Origin: Pseudobdellovibrionaceae bacterium
GTDB lineage: Bacteria > Bdellovibrionota > Bdellovibrionia > Bdellovibrionales > Bdellovibrionaceae
DNA: 64,000 bases
Direction of reading: 5' to 3'
NCBI GenBank assembly: GCA_022843825.1
Contig: JALHMX010000011.1
Span: forward strand, 1 to 64,000
In this document: in pieces, positions 29,127-38,367 of the stretch
Numbering within the stretch: the stretch's first letter is position 1
How the letters are laid out: each line of letters starts with the position of its first letter
The notes under the pieces: generated by a model
Database searches by the model: none
Seen by the model: only the letters and a program-made list of their open reading frames with translations
Told to the model about the DNA's origin: nothing
Made by a program: the position numbers and the translations under genes

Positions 29127-30675
29127 TTTTCTTAGTTCTCATAAAGTCGCAGAAGACAAAGAGCATTTATCAATTCCCACTCGTTTACGTATGAGCTTCG
29201 AAGAGCTAGGTCCTACTTTTATTAAGTTTGGACAGCTTCTGGCCACCCGTCCTGACTTAGTCCCACAGGATTTTATTGATGAAATGTCTATGTTGCACGA
29301 TCATGTTCAATCTTTACCATTTAAAACAATCGCTGAAGTGATTTCCGAAGAGCTTGGAGCTGATTGGAAAAAACACTTTAAAACTATAAATGAAGAGCCT
29401 CTAGGATCAGCCAGTATAGCGCAGGTTCACGAGGCTGAGCTGCACAATGGTAAAAAAGTGGTCCTTAAAGTTCAGCGTCCAGGAATTGTTACGAAAATCA
29501 ACGATGACTTAAATGTACTGTATTTTATCGCCGAGCTTTTAGATCAATACATTCCTGAAGTCCGTCCTTTCAATCCGGTAGGCATGGTTGATGAGTATTT
29601 TAAGACACTTCAACTTGAGACTAACTTTCTGGTCGAAGCTAATAATATTCGTCGTTTCAAAATAAACTTTAAATCTGTCCCCGACGTCGTTATTCCCGAG
29701 GTGCACTTCGACTATTCCACAGAAAAAGTTCTGACCATGGACGCTATTCAAGGCGTGCCTGTCAGCCAAATAAATAACCCTGCTGAAATAAAGCAAAAAT
29801 TTAATGCAGACCCAGACAAAATTATGAAGCTGGGTTTTAAAAGTTATCTACAGATGGTTTTTGTGGACGGATTATTTCATGGCGATCTCCATCCTGGAAA
29901 CTTTTTCATTTTACCGGATAATAAAATAGGACTTATTGATTTCGGTGTAGTGGGGCGTATAAATTCGAAAACTCAGTCAGCGATTGTTAATATGCTGCTG
30001 GCTTTATCTAAAGAAGATTATCTGCGCTTAGCCTATGAATATGTGGACCTTGCCCCGTTCAGCGATATTGTCGACGTGGATCTTTTTGCTAAAGACTTAC
30101 AGGCGCTGATTGCGCCTTACTTCGGATTAACTTTAAAAAATGTCAACGTAGGTAAAATTTTATTAACGTCGTCAAGCATAGCTGCTCGTCATGGTCTTGT
30201 GGTGCCTACAGAATTAATGCTATTTTTTAAATCGATTATTTCTATAGAGTCTTTAGGGCAAAAAATATCAGATGATTTTGATTTCCTCAGTTTCGTATTG
30301 TCACAAGTGGGACAAGTCGCTGAAAACTTTTTTCAGCCAGTAAAAACGGCCAATGAGTTAAATCTTATTTTTCGTGAATCGCGAAATTTCTTAGGAGCAC
30401 TTCCTCGTCAGCTCAATCTAATGATGAGACGGATTAATTCTCCAAGCTACGCCAACCGAGTAGAACTGAGTGGCTTTGCAGATTTTTCGAAAATCTTCTT
30501 AAAATCCTTTACTCTGTTGTTCTTCGGTATTGTCATCGCCGCCTTAATTATTTCCAGCACAATGCTGTACTCTATCCCGACCAGTTTTTTAATCTTCGGA
30601 ATCCCCGGACTAAGCTTTATCGGATTTTCACTAGCATTATCCCTTGGAGCCTACGCTTTCCTTCGTTACTTTTAG
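28978..30675 (+). CDS. ubiB: AarF/ABC1/UbiB family protein kinase-like
   Basis: KNAGRLRIILAVLAKHGLSNLVERI, LGPTFIKFGQLLATRPDL, PLGSASIAQVHEAEL, GLFHGDLHPGNFF, GLIDFGVVG. Confidence 0.93.
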   Translation: MTKNQQPKSALLAPLKIGKTLKNAGRLRIILAVLAKHGLSNLVERINLGSFLSSHKVAEDKEHLSIPTRLRMSFEELGPTFIKFGQLLATRPDLVPQDFIDEMSMLHDHVQSLPFKTIAEVISEELGADWKKHFKTINEEPLGSASIAQVHEAELHNGKKVVLKVQRPGIVTKINDDLNVLYFIAELLDQYIPEVRPFNPVGMVDEYFKTLQLETNFLVEANNIRRFKINFKSVPDVVIPEVHFDYSTEKVLTMDAIQGVPVSQINNPAEIKQKFNADPDKIMKLGFKSYLQMVFVDGLFHGDLHPGNFFILPDNKIGLIDFGVVGRINSKTQSAIVNMLLALSKEDYLRLAYEYVDLAPFSDIVDVDLFAKDLQALIAPYFGLTLKNVNVGKILLTSSSIAARHGLVVPTELMLFFKSIISIESLGQKISDDFDFLSFVLSQVGQVAENFFQPVKTANELNLIFRESRNFLGALPRQLNLMMRRINSPSYANRVELSGFADFSKIFLKSFTLLFFGIVIAALIISSTMLYSIPTSFLIFGIPGLSFIGFSLALSLGAYAFLRYF

Positions 30676-30710
30676 GGTGCCAGGCAACCAAACTGTAAGC
30701 GCTGCACCTA
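30675..30710. repeat. GGTGCCAGGC family repeat, copy B (half element)
   Basis: GGGTGCCAGGCAACCAAACTGTAAGCGCTGCACCTA between convergent ubiB and TonB-receptor stop codons. Confidence 0.75.
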
Positions 30711-32492
30711 AAAGAGAATTTGGGCGCCGAGTTTGTAAGTAGCGCCTTTATTGTAATAGCCGTAAGTGGTTTGATATTCGATGCCGCTAAGATTTTCAAT
30801 GCGCACAAACGCCGTAGTCTGGTCAGAAAACTTTAAATTTCCAAAAACATTCAACAGAGTGTAGTCATCCACCTTCACCATAGTTGTTCCGGACTTATCG
30901 GATTTTTCACCAATATATATAAGCTCCGATCCTGCATCAAATGAAGAATTAAGATCACCTGCGATTTTAAAGCTGCCGCTGTATAATGATCTACGGGCTA
31001 ACCAGTGGCCTTGAGTTACATCGCGTGGCTCTTGATAACCTATTCCTAAGGAAAGACGAAGTCCATTCTGTAAAAAACTAAACTTAGTTATAGACTCTGC
31101 ACCTACTGTTCGTGTCGCAAATATATTTTGGTATTTGCTAACAGCAAATGAATAATCAATTAAATTTTCAAATTGAGTGTCAAAGTAAGTTAGCGACGTA
31201 GAAACCTGATTACCAAATTGATGATCCACACTAACACTGAAGCTTTGAGATTTTTCAGGTTTTAAATCAGGATCACCGAAAGTCACGTCATACTTTTGAA
31301 ATAGGGATGGCGCTTTAAAACCGGTCGAGTATTCAAAAAGTAAAACTTTATTCCAATTCAAACCGACATGATGCAAAGTTGCCAAAGATTTTAATTTCGA
31401 TGCTTCATGACGAAGGCCGTATTCAAATTGCCAGAACATGGGAAGTTGAAAAGTAGACTTCAAAAATACGCCTTCATATTGATCCGAAGCCGCTAATCCC
31501 ACAACACCTTGATTTTTAAACTCCATTTCCTCAGAGCTGAGTTGCATTCCCCCGATTAGATTCACCAAAGAATTCCTATACAAATCCGCATCAAGTCTTA
31601 TGTTACCTAAGTTTCCTGTATAATTTAGATCCGCAACCAATGGCTGCTTTAAAGAGCGATCAGTCTTTTGCAAGGAAGAACTTAAAGAGAAAACATTCTC
31701 TTTTTTAAGAATCCACATGACTGTCGAAGATGATACTTCCACATTATAGTCTTCAATATCTACCGCTTTTGAAGTTGCAAAATCCGAGTCATTGATTTCA
31801 CCTTTGTCTTTTGAATAGCCCAGCTTAATAATATTTTCATAATCTCCGACGACTTTAACGCCCAGCTCTGCCCCGCCCGATGTGCGCGGGTATAACTGAT
31901 CTGAATCCTGCCCCGGAGAATTGTTTTGAGCCTTCAAGCCATGCAAACCGATGCTTAAAGAAATCGATTCAGATAATGGATACAATCCGTCCACTGATGT
32001 TATTTGCTGTGAACCTTGATCCCGAGCAAAAGCCGTTTCAACTAAAACTGATGTCTGCGGCCTATTATCGTCCGCAAAAGTTTCTATACTAATAACGCCC
32101 GCCAAAGCTTGGCCGCCGTAAATCACTGACTGGCTGCCCTTTAAAATCGTCACCCGCTTTATTTTTGAAACATTCAAATTCAACAGATTAGCAGTTTTCT
32201 GCGGCGTAGAAGCGTCGTAAATAGGTACCCCATCCACTAAAATCAAAACATGACTGGAATCTCCACCGCGAACGAAAATTGAACTGGGTTGCGCCGCCGT
32301 CGCAGTGACCGAAATATTCGCCTGCGTAGATAACAGCGCGGGAACATCCGTCACCCGCGATTTTTGAATTTCATCTTGTTCAATTACAATTTTTTGCGTC
32401 GAACTAAAGTTTTGATCGATAACATCCATAGTAAGCTCGGCGAAGGCCGAGCTGTAGATCATAAAACTAAAGGCGTAAAAACATTTTTTCAC
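30708..32492 (-). CDS. TonB-dependent receptor (BtuB-like)
   Basis: Plug domain VTDVPALLSTQANISV, IFVRGGDSSHVLILVDGVPIYD, ILKGSQSVIYGGQALAGVISIET; C-terminal barrel. Confidence 0.88.
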   Translation of the reverse strand: MKKCFYAFSFMIYSSAFAELTMDVIDQNFSSTQKIVIEQDEIQKSRVTDVPALLSTQANISVTATAAQPSSIFVRGGDSSHVLILVDGVPIYDASTPQKTANLLNLNVSKIKRVTILKGSQSVIYGGQALAGVISIETFADDNRPQTSVLVETAFARDQGSQQITSVDGLYPLSESISLSIGLHGLKAQNNSPGQDSDQLYPRTSGGAELGVKVVGDYENIIKLGYSKDKGEINDSDFATSKAVDIEDYNVEVSSSTVMWILKKENVFSLSSSLQKTDRSLKQPLVADLNYTGNLGNIRLDADLYRNSLVNLIGGMQLSSEEMEFKNQGVVGLAASDQYEGVFLKSTFQLPMFWQFEYGLRHEASKLKSLATLHHVGLNWNKVLLFEYSTGFKAPSLFQKYDVTFGDPDLKPEKSQSFSVSVDHQFGNQVSTSLTYFDTQFENLIDYSFAVSKYQNIFATRTVGAESITKFSFLQNGLRLSLGIGYQEPRDVTQGHWLARRSLYSGSFKIAGDLNSSFDAGSELIYIGEKSDKSGTTMVKVDDYTLLNVFGNLKFSDQTTAFVRIENLSGIEYQTTYGYYNKGATYKLGAQILF

Positions 32493-32583
32493 GCCTCATT
32501 CATCGAACATTTCAATCAAAAAGACAACTGAAAGCTGTTTTACCTGTTAAACACGCGTTCTAATAATTTGGCCATTAAAATGC

Positions 32584-32642
32584 AAAAAGCAGCGATGAAC
32601 TCACTCATCCCTGCTTTTTGAGCCTTTCGGCGACTCTTTTTT
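32584..32642 (+). promoter_or_regulatory. Two consecutive hairpins plus T6 tract upstream of the 43-aa ORF
   Basis: AAAAAGCAG-C-GATGA-ACTCAC-TCATC-C-CTGCTTTTT, then GCC-TTTC-GGC and CTTTTTT. Confidence 0.55.
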
Positions 32643-32656
32643 AAGGAGGTGACCGA

Positions 32657-32788
32657 ATGGCGGATTTAAACTGCTGTCTTGACGGACAGAATAAGAATCG
32701 GCGTATTTGGTGGGTAACTTTAGTCCTAAAAATAATTTTATTATTATTAAAAGTGATTAAAAGCTACCTCGACTTAATTAGACCTTAG
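32657..32788 (+). CDS. Small ORF, 43-aa hydrophobic basic peptide
   Basis: AAGGAGGTGA SD at 32643-32652, ATG at 32657; MADLNCCLDGQNKNRRIWWVTLVLKIILLLLKVIKSYLDLIRP. Confidence 0.55.
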   Translation: MADLNCCLDGQNKNRRIWWVTLVLKIILLLLKVIKSYLDLIRP

Positions 32789-32900
32789 TCAAATTTGAGT
32801 ATTCTTTGACCTGATTTTTAAATAAGGACCGAAGAAGGGACTTTAAATCCTCGCCAATAGGTTCATGGATGCAGGGATGAGCTTGAGTTCCTATAATCCC

Positions 32901-34733
32901 TTAAGCGCGCGTTCTAATTATTTCTTGCACTACACCTGGATCCGCCAAAGTCGAAGTATCCCCTAGGTTAGTTATTTCATTCTCGGCAATCTTTCGTAGA
33001 ATTCTGCGCATGATTTTGCCGGAGCGAGTTTTTGGTAAGCCCGGGACCCAATGCACTTTATCTAACGAAGCGATAGGACCAATCACTTTTCTTACCGTTC
33101 CATTGATTTCTTTTTTTAATTCTTCAGTGGGTGCTTCGCCATTTTTTAAAATAATATATGCATATACCCCTTGGCCTTTAAGATCATGAGGGTATCCTAC
33201 CACCGCGGATTCGGCGACGGAGTGATGTTCTATAATAGCGGACTCTATTTCCGCGGTACCCAAACGATGGCCTGAAACATTTATCACGTCGTCCACCCGT
33301 CCGGTAATCCAGTAGTAGCCCTCATTATCCCGACGACAACCATCACCGGTGAAATAATATCCTTTAAAAGTTGAGAAATAAGTTTGCTCAAAGCGATTGT
33401 GATCTCCGTACACCGTTCGCATTTGTCCTGGCCAAGATTTTTTAATTGCCAGTAATCCATCAGCAGCCCCCTCAAGAACTTTGCCTTCTGGTGTCAGCAA
33501 TTCTAATTCAATACCGGGTAATGGAAAAGTCGCAGAGCCTGGTTTTAACTTCGTCTCACCAGGTATTGCTGAAATCATTATTCCGCCAGTCTCCGTTTGC
33601 CACCACGTATCCACGACTGGGCATTTTCCATTTCCTACGTTGTCAAAGTACCACTGCCAAGCTTCAGGATTGATGGGCTCACCGACGCTACCTAAAACTT
33701 TTAAACTTTTTCGCGAAGTGGTATTTAAATAGTCTAAGCCCTCTTTCATTAAGGCGCGAATTGCCGTTGGCGCAGTATAAAAAATATTAACCTGGTGTTT
33801 ATCGACCACTTGCCAAAAACGTGCGGGTGTTGGGTAATTAGGAACGCCTTCAAAAATCAAAGTCGTAGCCCCGTTAGCCAGTGGCCCGTACACAATATAA
33901 CTATGTCCAGTGACCCAGCCGACATCGGCGGTACACCAATAAATATCACCAGCTTTGTAATTAAAAACTTTTTCATGGGTGTAGCTGGCGTAAACTAAAT
34001 ATCCACCCGTTGTATGAAGAACTCCTTTAGGTTTTCCCGTAGAGCCCGAAGTGTATAAAATAAAAAGTGGATCTTCAGCGTCCATGATCTCAGGTTCACA
34101 AAACTCAGGAACGTCTTTGACTTCTTCAGCAAAAACTAAATCAACAGAGTTTTTAGTCCAGGCTGCATCTGTGTGATTAATGACTAAAACCTTTTTAACG
34201 CCATCCACTTTTTTTAACGCTTCGTCCACATTCTGTTTTAACGGTATTATTTTTCCCGCTCGTCGCCCTTCATTAGCAGTAATTACAAAGTGTGATTTAC
34301 AATCTCGAATGCGATCCGCGATAGAATCTGCAGAAAAACCACCAAATATCACCGAATGAATTGCACCCAGACGCACGCAAGCCAACATCGCATAGGTAGC
34401 TTCAGGAACCATAGGCATATAAATCGTTACCCGATCACCTTTTTTTACTCCATGTTTTTTAAGAACATTGGCAAATCGACAAACATGCGAAAGCAGTTCA
34501 GCATAGGTAATTTTTTTAGATGGCGTCTTAGGATCATCGGCCTCAAAAATAAGGGCCACGCGATCGGGAGTTTTTTGAGCATGACGATCTACACAATTAA
34601 CAGAGACATTCAATTTTCCATTGAGATACCATTTGATCTCAACCGGTGATACAAAGGATGTCTTTTGCAATTCGGTCCACGGTGATATCCAATCAATTCT
34701 TCTTGAAATATCACTCCAATGCTGATCGCTCAT
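32901..34733 (-). CDS. acs: Acetyl-CoA synthetase
   Basis: [92 protein letters not shown]. Start at MSDQHW is preceded by GCGGAGG. Confidence 0.96.
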   Translation of the reverse strand: MSDQHWSDISRRIDWISPWTELQKTSFVSPVEIKWYLNGKLNVSVNCVDRHAQKTPDRVALIFEADDPKTPSKKITYAELLSHVCRFANVLKKHGVKKGDRVTIYMPMVPEATYAMLACVRLGAIHSVIFGGFSADSIADRIRDCKSHFVITANEGRRAGKIIPLKQNVDEALKKVDGVKKVLVINHTDAAWTKNSVDLVFAEEVKDVPEFCEPEIMDAEDPLFILYTSGSTGKPKGVLHTTGGYLVYASYTHEKVFNYKAGDIYWCTADVGWVTGHSYIVYGPLANGATTLIFEGVPNYPTPARFWQVVDKHQVNIFYTAPTAIRALMKEGLDYLNTTSRKSLKVLGSVGEPINPEAWQWYFDNVGNGKCPVVDTWWQTETGGIMISAIPGETKLKPGSATFPLPGIELELLTPEGKVLEGAADGLLAIKKSWPGQMRTVYGDHNRFEQTYFSTFKGYYFTGDGCRRDNEGYYWITGRVDDVINVSGHRLGTAEIESAIIEHHSVAESAVVGYPHDLKGQGVYAYIILKNGEAPTEELKKEINGTVRKVIGPIASLDKVHWVPGLPKTRSGKIMRRILRKIAENEITNLGDTSTLADPGVVQEIIRTRA

Positions 34734-34762
34734 AAAAACCTCCGCAGTCATGATAGTTCAAT

Positions 34763-34823
34763 AAAAGGTGCCAGGCAACAAAGCTGGAAGCGGTGCTTAC
34801 AGTTTCGTTGCCTGGCACCTTTT
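34763..34823. repeat. GGTGCCAGGC family repeat, copy C (imperfect palindrome)
   Basis: 29-nt arms AAAAGGTGCCAGGCAACAAAGCTGGAAGC / GCTTACAGTTTCGTTGCCTGGCACCTTTT, 3 mismatches, GGT loop. Confidence 0.85.
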
Positions 34824-34910
34824 GGCAGTTTTTACATGTCAGAATCCTGACAGTTTTAAAAAAGTCTAAACTCGATTATCTTAGCTTTTCTAACAATGAA
34901 TGGAGAACTT

Positions 34911-35288
34911 ATGAAAAAAATTATTATGACTTTAGTAATTGCTGCAAGCTCACAGGCATTAGCAATTGATCAAAAAGAACTAACTTTAAACAAAAAGTGT
35001 TTGGATAAAATTGCTGCAGCAGTAAATGCAAAATATGGTGCTGGCGATGAAACGTTTAGTATTTTTGCTACTAAGCTTTTATATGGAGGCAGCAAAGGCG
35101 GTCTTCATATAAACCCTGTAGTTTTAGTACAAACTAGCGATGAAGTTGAGCCGCGTGATATCGTAGTTATAACTTCAGTTGATGGTTCTATAGATGTAAA
35201 AAAACATGGATGTAAAGTAGTTTCAATGAACGTTATGGCTGACGGCATGACCGTTGATATCGATGATGCAGTGCCATTTAATCAATAG
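34911..35288 (+). CDS. Small secreted protein, hypothetical
   Basis: Signal peptide MKKIIMTLVIAASSQALA; GGAGA SD. Confidence 0.65.
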   Translation: MKKIIMTLVIAASSQALAIDQKELTLNKKCLDKIAAAVNAKYGAGDETFSIFATKLLYGGSKGGLHINPVVLVQTSDEVEPRDIVVITSVDGSIDVKKHGCKVVSMNVMADGMTVDIDDAVPFNQ

Positions 35289-35324
35289 TTAAATTTTTAA
35301 TTATTAACAATGAATGGAGAACTT

Positions 35325-35729
35325 ATGAAAACAATTATCGTAGCTACCTTATTAACTTTATTAAGCACTCAAGCTTTTGCACAATCTCAATTGTCTTGTA
35401 AAACTGAAGGTCCTTTTTCTGTATACATAGCCGCAGCACTACAAGCAGACATCACCTCTGAAACTGAATTATCTAATGTTAGCTTAGTCGCTGTAAGAAA
35501 AAGCGGTTACACTAAAAGTGGTTTTGAAAATGAAGTCTTAGCCAGCAAATCAGTTGTTAATTTAAACAACGGACAAACTGAAAATCTACATAAAGGATGG
35601 GGCGATCTTATCCTTAAAATCGAAGGTTTAGATAAAAGAAACGTAAAAGCTTCATTGTATTACTCAGAAGTTGATGGTGATTATTTCTATGAAAGTACTA
35701 CTAAAATGGTGTGCGAAATATCTCAGTAG
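35325..35729 (+). CDS. Small secreted protein, hypothetical
   Basis: Signal peptide MKTIIVATLLTLLSTQAFA; GGAGA SD identical to the preceding gene. Confidence 0.65.
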   Translation: MKTIIVATLLTLLSTQAFAQSQLSCKTEGPFSVYIAAALQADITSETELSNVSLVAVRKSGYTKSGFENEVLASKSVVNLNNGQTENLHKGWGDLILKIEGLDKRNVKASLYYSEVDGDYFYESTTKMVCEISQ

Positions 35730-35768
35730 TTTCCTTAATTAATCGACAATTTATGTCTCATTTTGTAT

Positions 35769-35792
35769 AGGGTGTTAGGAATCTAACACTCT
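35769..35792. terminator. Hairpin, possible terminator of the secreted-protein pair
   Basis: AGGGTGTTAG-GAAT-CTAACACTCT; no long T tract. Confidence 0.4.
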
Positions 35793-35859
35793 ATCTCTAT
35801 TATACGCCTTCTCAGCTAGGTCCTAAGATTGAATATTGTTCTTACTTGAGGAGTATTTT

Positions 35860-36624
35860 ATGAAAACAATGATATCTCTTATATTATTAGGTCTATCAGC
35901 AGCTATACTTACAGGTTGCGGTGGAAAAAATGAAAGTGGCGGCGTTGCTAATACGGCATGTCCGGCCGGATTCTATTACTATAATAACCAATGTTATCCT
36001 TTAAATAATAGCGGTGGTTACGTTAACCCTAACTTTAACTACAGCAGTGGATTCTACGCCGATAACCATTCAGGGACTACTGTTCTACGAGTAGTCGATG
36101 GCTCTCGCATGAAGCAGTTTTTCAAATTGGCTATGGGCGTATGTGATCGTGCTGCCTACAACTACGGACAAGCCTCATGTGATACTTATGTTGGCGGATC
36201 TATGGATATTATCATTCAATTTCCGAACAATGCGAACAGCTCTTTATTAGCAACTTTCATTGCTCGCCCAAGATATAACCCCTACAGTTATTATTCTGCG
36301 CAATTCCCATCAGGCTGGGGAATGCTTGGAATCGCACTAGGTACTATGACAGGTGTATACCTTCCCGACCCACAATCATATAACGGGGCCTACAAAAATC
36401 CATTACAATTAGAGATGGCAGTTTCAGCGATCAATAACTCCACTGGCTTTGAAGCACGCGGCTACGGAGATTATTGGACAGGGGCCAATACAACTTTATT
36501 GGCGATCCAGGTACCACAAGGTAAGGTAGAAGATCATCGCCTTAATTTTAATTTTATGGTGGGCGGACAAAATGCAGCTCAAGGGACGATGCAAAGATGT
36601 AATACTTTGAATTGCGGATTATAA
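35860..36624 (+). CDS. Hypothetical lipoprotein
   Basis: LSAAILTGCGGK lipobox; Tyr/Asn-rich mature region. Confidence 0.65.
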   Translation: MKTMISLILLGLSAAILTGCGGKNESGGVANTACPAGFYYYNNQCYPLNNSGGYVNPNFNYSSGFYADNHSGTTVLRVVDGSRMKQFFKLAMGVCDRAAYNYGQASCDTYVGGSMDIIIQFPNNANSSLLATFIARPRYNPYSYYSAQFPSGWGMLGIALGTMTGVYLPDPQSYNGAYKNPLQLEMAVSAINNSTGFEARGYGDYWTGANTTLLAIQVPQGKVEDHRLNFNFMVGGQNAAQGTMQRCNTLNCGL

Positions 36625-36646
36625 AAAATTATTTTACATTCAAGAC

Positions 36647-36874
36647 ATGAAACCAAAAGAAATTAAATGCCCGCAGTGCGGGCATTTAACATTATACAGT
36701 TTAGAAAATGCCTTTCGCCCCTTCTGCAGCGAACGCTGTCGCTTGCTGGACTTGGGCGACTGGGCTTCAGAAAACTATAAAATATCTCATACTAGTAATG
36801 ATCAAGATCATGATGAAGAAGAGGATCCTGAGAGTGAAGATCACGGAGCTTCAGACCCCTCAAAGCTTTCATAG
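36647..36874 (+). CDS. yacG: DNA gyrase inhibitor YacG-like zinc-binding protein
   Basis: IKCPQCGHLT...FRPFCSERCRLLDLGDWASENYKI. Confidence 0.9.
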   Translation: MKPKEIKCPQCGHLTLYSLENAFRPFCSERCRLLDLGDWASENYKISHTSNDQDHDEEEDPESEDHGASDPSKLS

Positions 36875-37031
36875 ACTAACGGTGCTCCTTTCATCTGTAG
36901 ACCTGCCTTTCCATAAAATGAACTACGGAGCGTCACGTCCACCTTGACGTTCGCACTGTTTTGATTTCTGATGAACAAATCACGGAAGATGAACAACAAC
37001 AAGGACGTCAACACTAACAGGGAGAAACATC

Positions 37032-37304
37032 ATGAATAAAGCGCAATTAATCGAAAAGATTGCAACAGAAACTAAATTTTCTAAAGCACAATGTGAACAC
37101 ATCGTTGACTGCTTCATCACTAACGTTAAAAAAACAGTTAAAAAAGGTGATGATGTTAAATTAGTTGGTTTTGGTACATTCACTAAAGCTAAACGTAAAG
37201 CTCGTGTTGGTCGCAATCCACAAACTGGTAAAGCGATCAAAATTCCTGCTGCATGGGCTCCAAAATTCCGTGCTGGTGCTGAATTTAAAGCATTAGTTAA
37301 ATAA
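37032..37304 (+). CDS. HU family DNA-binding protein
   Basis: MNKAQLIEKIATETKFSK, GDDVKLVGFGTFTKAKRKARVGRNPQTGKAIKIPA. Confidence 0.96.
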   Translation: MNKAQLIEKIATETKFSKAQCEHIVDCFITNVKKTVKKGDDVKLVGFGTFTKAKRKARVGRNPQTGKAIKIPAAWAPKFRAGAEFKALVK

Positions 37305-37327
37305 TTAATTTAATTATTTGTTAAAAT

Positions 37328-37359
37328 AAAAGGCGTGCTTGATAAAGTACGCCTTTTTT
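37328..37359 (+). terminator. Intrinsic terminator after the HU gene
   Basis: AAAGGCGTGCTT-GATA-AAGTACGCCTTTTTT. Confidence 0.88.
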
Positions 37360-37374
37360 ATTAAATCATACCCT

Positions 37375-38352
37375 ATGAATACTATTAAAAAAATTGGTTT
37401 ATTTACTAGTGGCGGAGATGCCCCGGGCATGAATGCAGCTATTCGGGCCGTGGTGCGTACTGCGATCTCGCATCAAATTGAAGTCGTAGGTATTTACCAA
37501 GGCTATATCGGCATGATCGAAAATAAAATGGCTCCTTTGCAAATGCGAGAAATGGCAAATATCATTCAACGCGGAGGAACTATTCTAAAAACCGGTCGCT
37601 CGGCAGAGTTTTTAAAAGCAGAGTTTCGAACGACAGCAGCTAAAAATTTAAAAAGTGCAGGAATTGACGGATTAGTTTGTATAGGCGGAGATGGCTCTTT
37701 CAAAGGAGCTCAGGCCCTATGGGCTGAACACCGCATTCCCGTCATTGGAATACCAGGAACAATTGATAATGATGTTTATGGTACTGACGACACCATAGGT
37801 TTTGATACTGCAGTGAATACTGCTTTAAATGCGATAGATAAAATTCGTGACACTGCTGATAGCCATGATCGAATTTTTATCGTAGAGGTCATGGGACGTA
37901 ACTCGGGATTTATTGCGTCACATGTCGGGGTCGCCGGTGGAGCAGAAGAAATCTTAACGCCAGATAATGTTGTGACTGTAAGTAAAATAGTTGAAATGTT
38001 GAAAGACTCGCGCGCTCGTGGAAAGACAAGCAGTATACTAATTACTGCTGAAGGCCAAAAACCAGGCAGAGCTTACGACCTGGCCGATGCGATACGCTCG
38101 AAATCAAATTTCGATGCTAAAGTTTGCATATTAGGACACCAGCAACGCGGAGGAAGTCCCACTGCCCATGATCGCATTTTAGCGTCTCAGTTAGGTGCTG
38201 CCGCCGTACAAGCCCTGATTCAAGGAAAATCCAATTTAATGATTGGGATAGCCGCTGATAAAATCGTTGAAGTCGATCTTGATGTCGTCACTAAAAAATT
38301 AAAACCTCATGATAATAGCTTGATTAATTTAGCCAGAATGCTATCAGTTTAA
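37375..38352 (+). CDS. pfkA: 6-phosphofructokinase
   Basis: KKIGLFTSGGDAPGMNAAIRAVVR, IGGDGSFKGA, GIPGTIDNDVYGTDDTIGFDTAVNTA. Confidence 0.97.
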   Translation: MNTIKKIGLFTSGGDAPGMNAAIRAVVRTAISHQIEVVGIYQGYIGMIENKMAPLQMREMANIIQRGGTILKTGRSAEFLKAEFRTTAAKNLKSAGIDGLVCIGGDGSFKGAQALWAEHRIPVIGIPGTIDNDVYGTDDTIGFDTAVNTALNAIDKIRDTADSHDRIFIVEVMGRNSGFIASHVGVAGGAEEILTPDNVVTVSKIVEMLKDSRARGKTSSILITAEGQKPGRAYDLADAIRSKSNFDAKVCILGHQQRGGSPTAHDRILASQLGAAAVQALIQGKSNLMIGIAADKIVEVDLDVVTKKLKPHDNSLINLARMLSV

Positions 38353-38367
38353 GCCCGAGGAGTTTTA

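Noticed and set aside
30708-32492. Naming the TonB-dependent receptor btuB
   Set aside because: Plug/barrel architecture is clear but substrate cannot be read from sequence alone, and no cobalamin genes flank it.
32493-32640. Cobalamin riboswitch upstream of the BtuB-like receptor
   Set aside because: I looked for the conserved B12-box/GCCACTG-type elements on the minus strand and did not see them; the hairpins there read better on the plus strand.
36708-36947. 79-aa ORF overlapping yacG in another frame
   Set aside because: YacG frame has the CxxC...CxxxC zinc motif; the alternative frame shows nothing recognisable.
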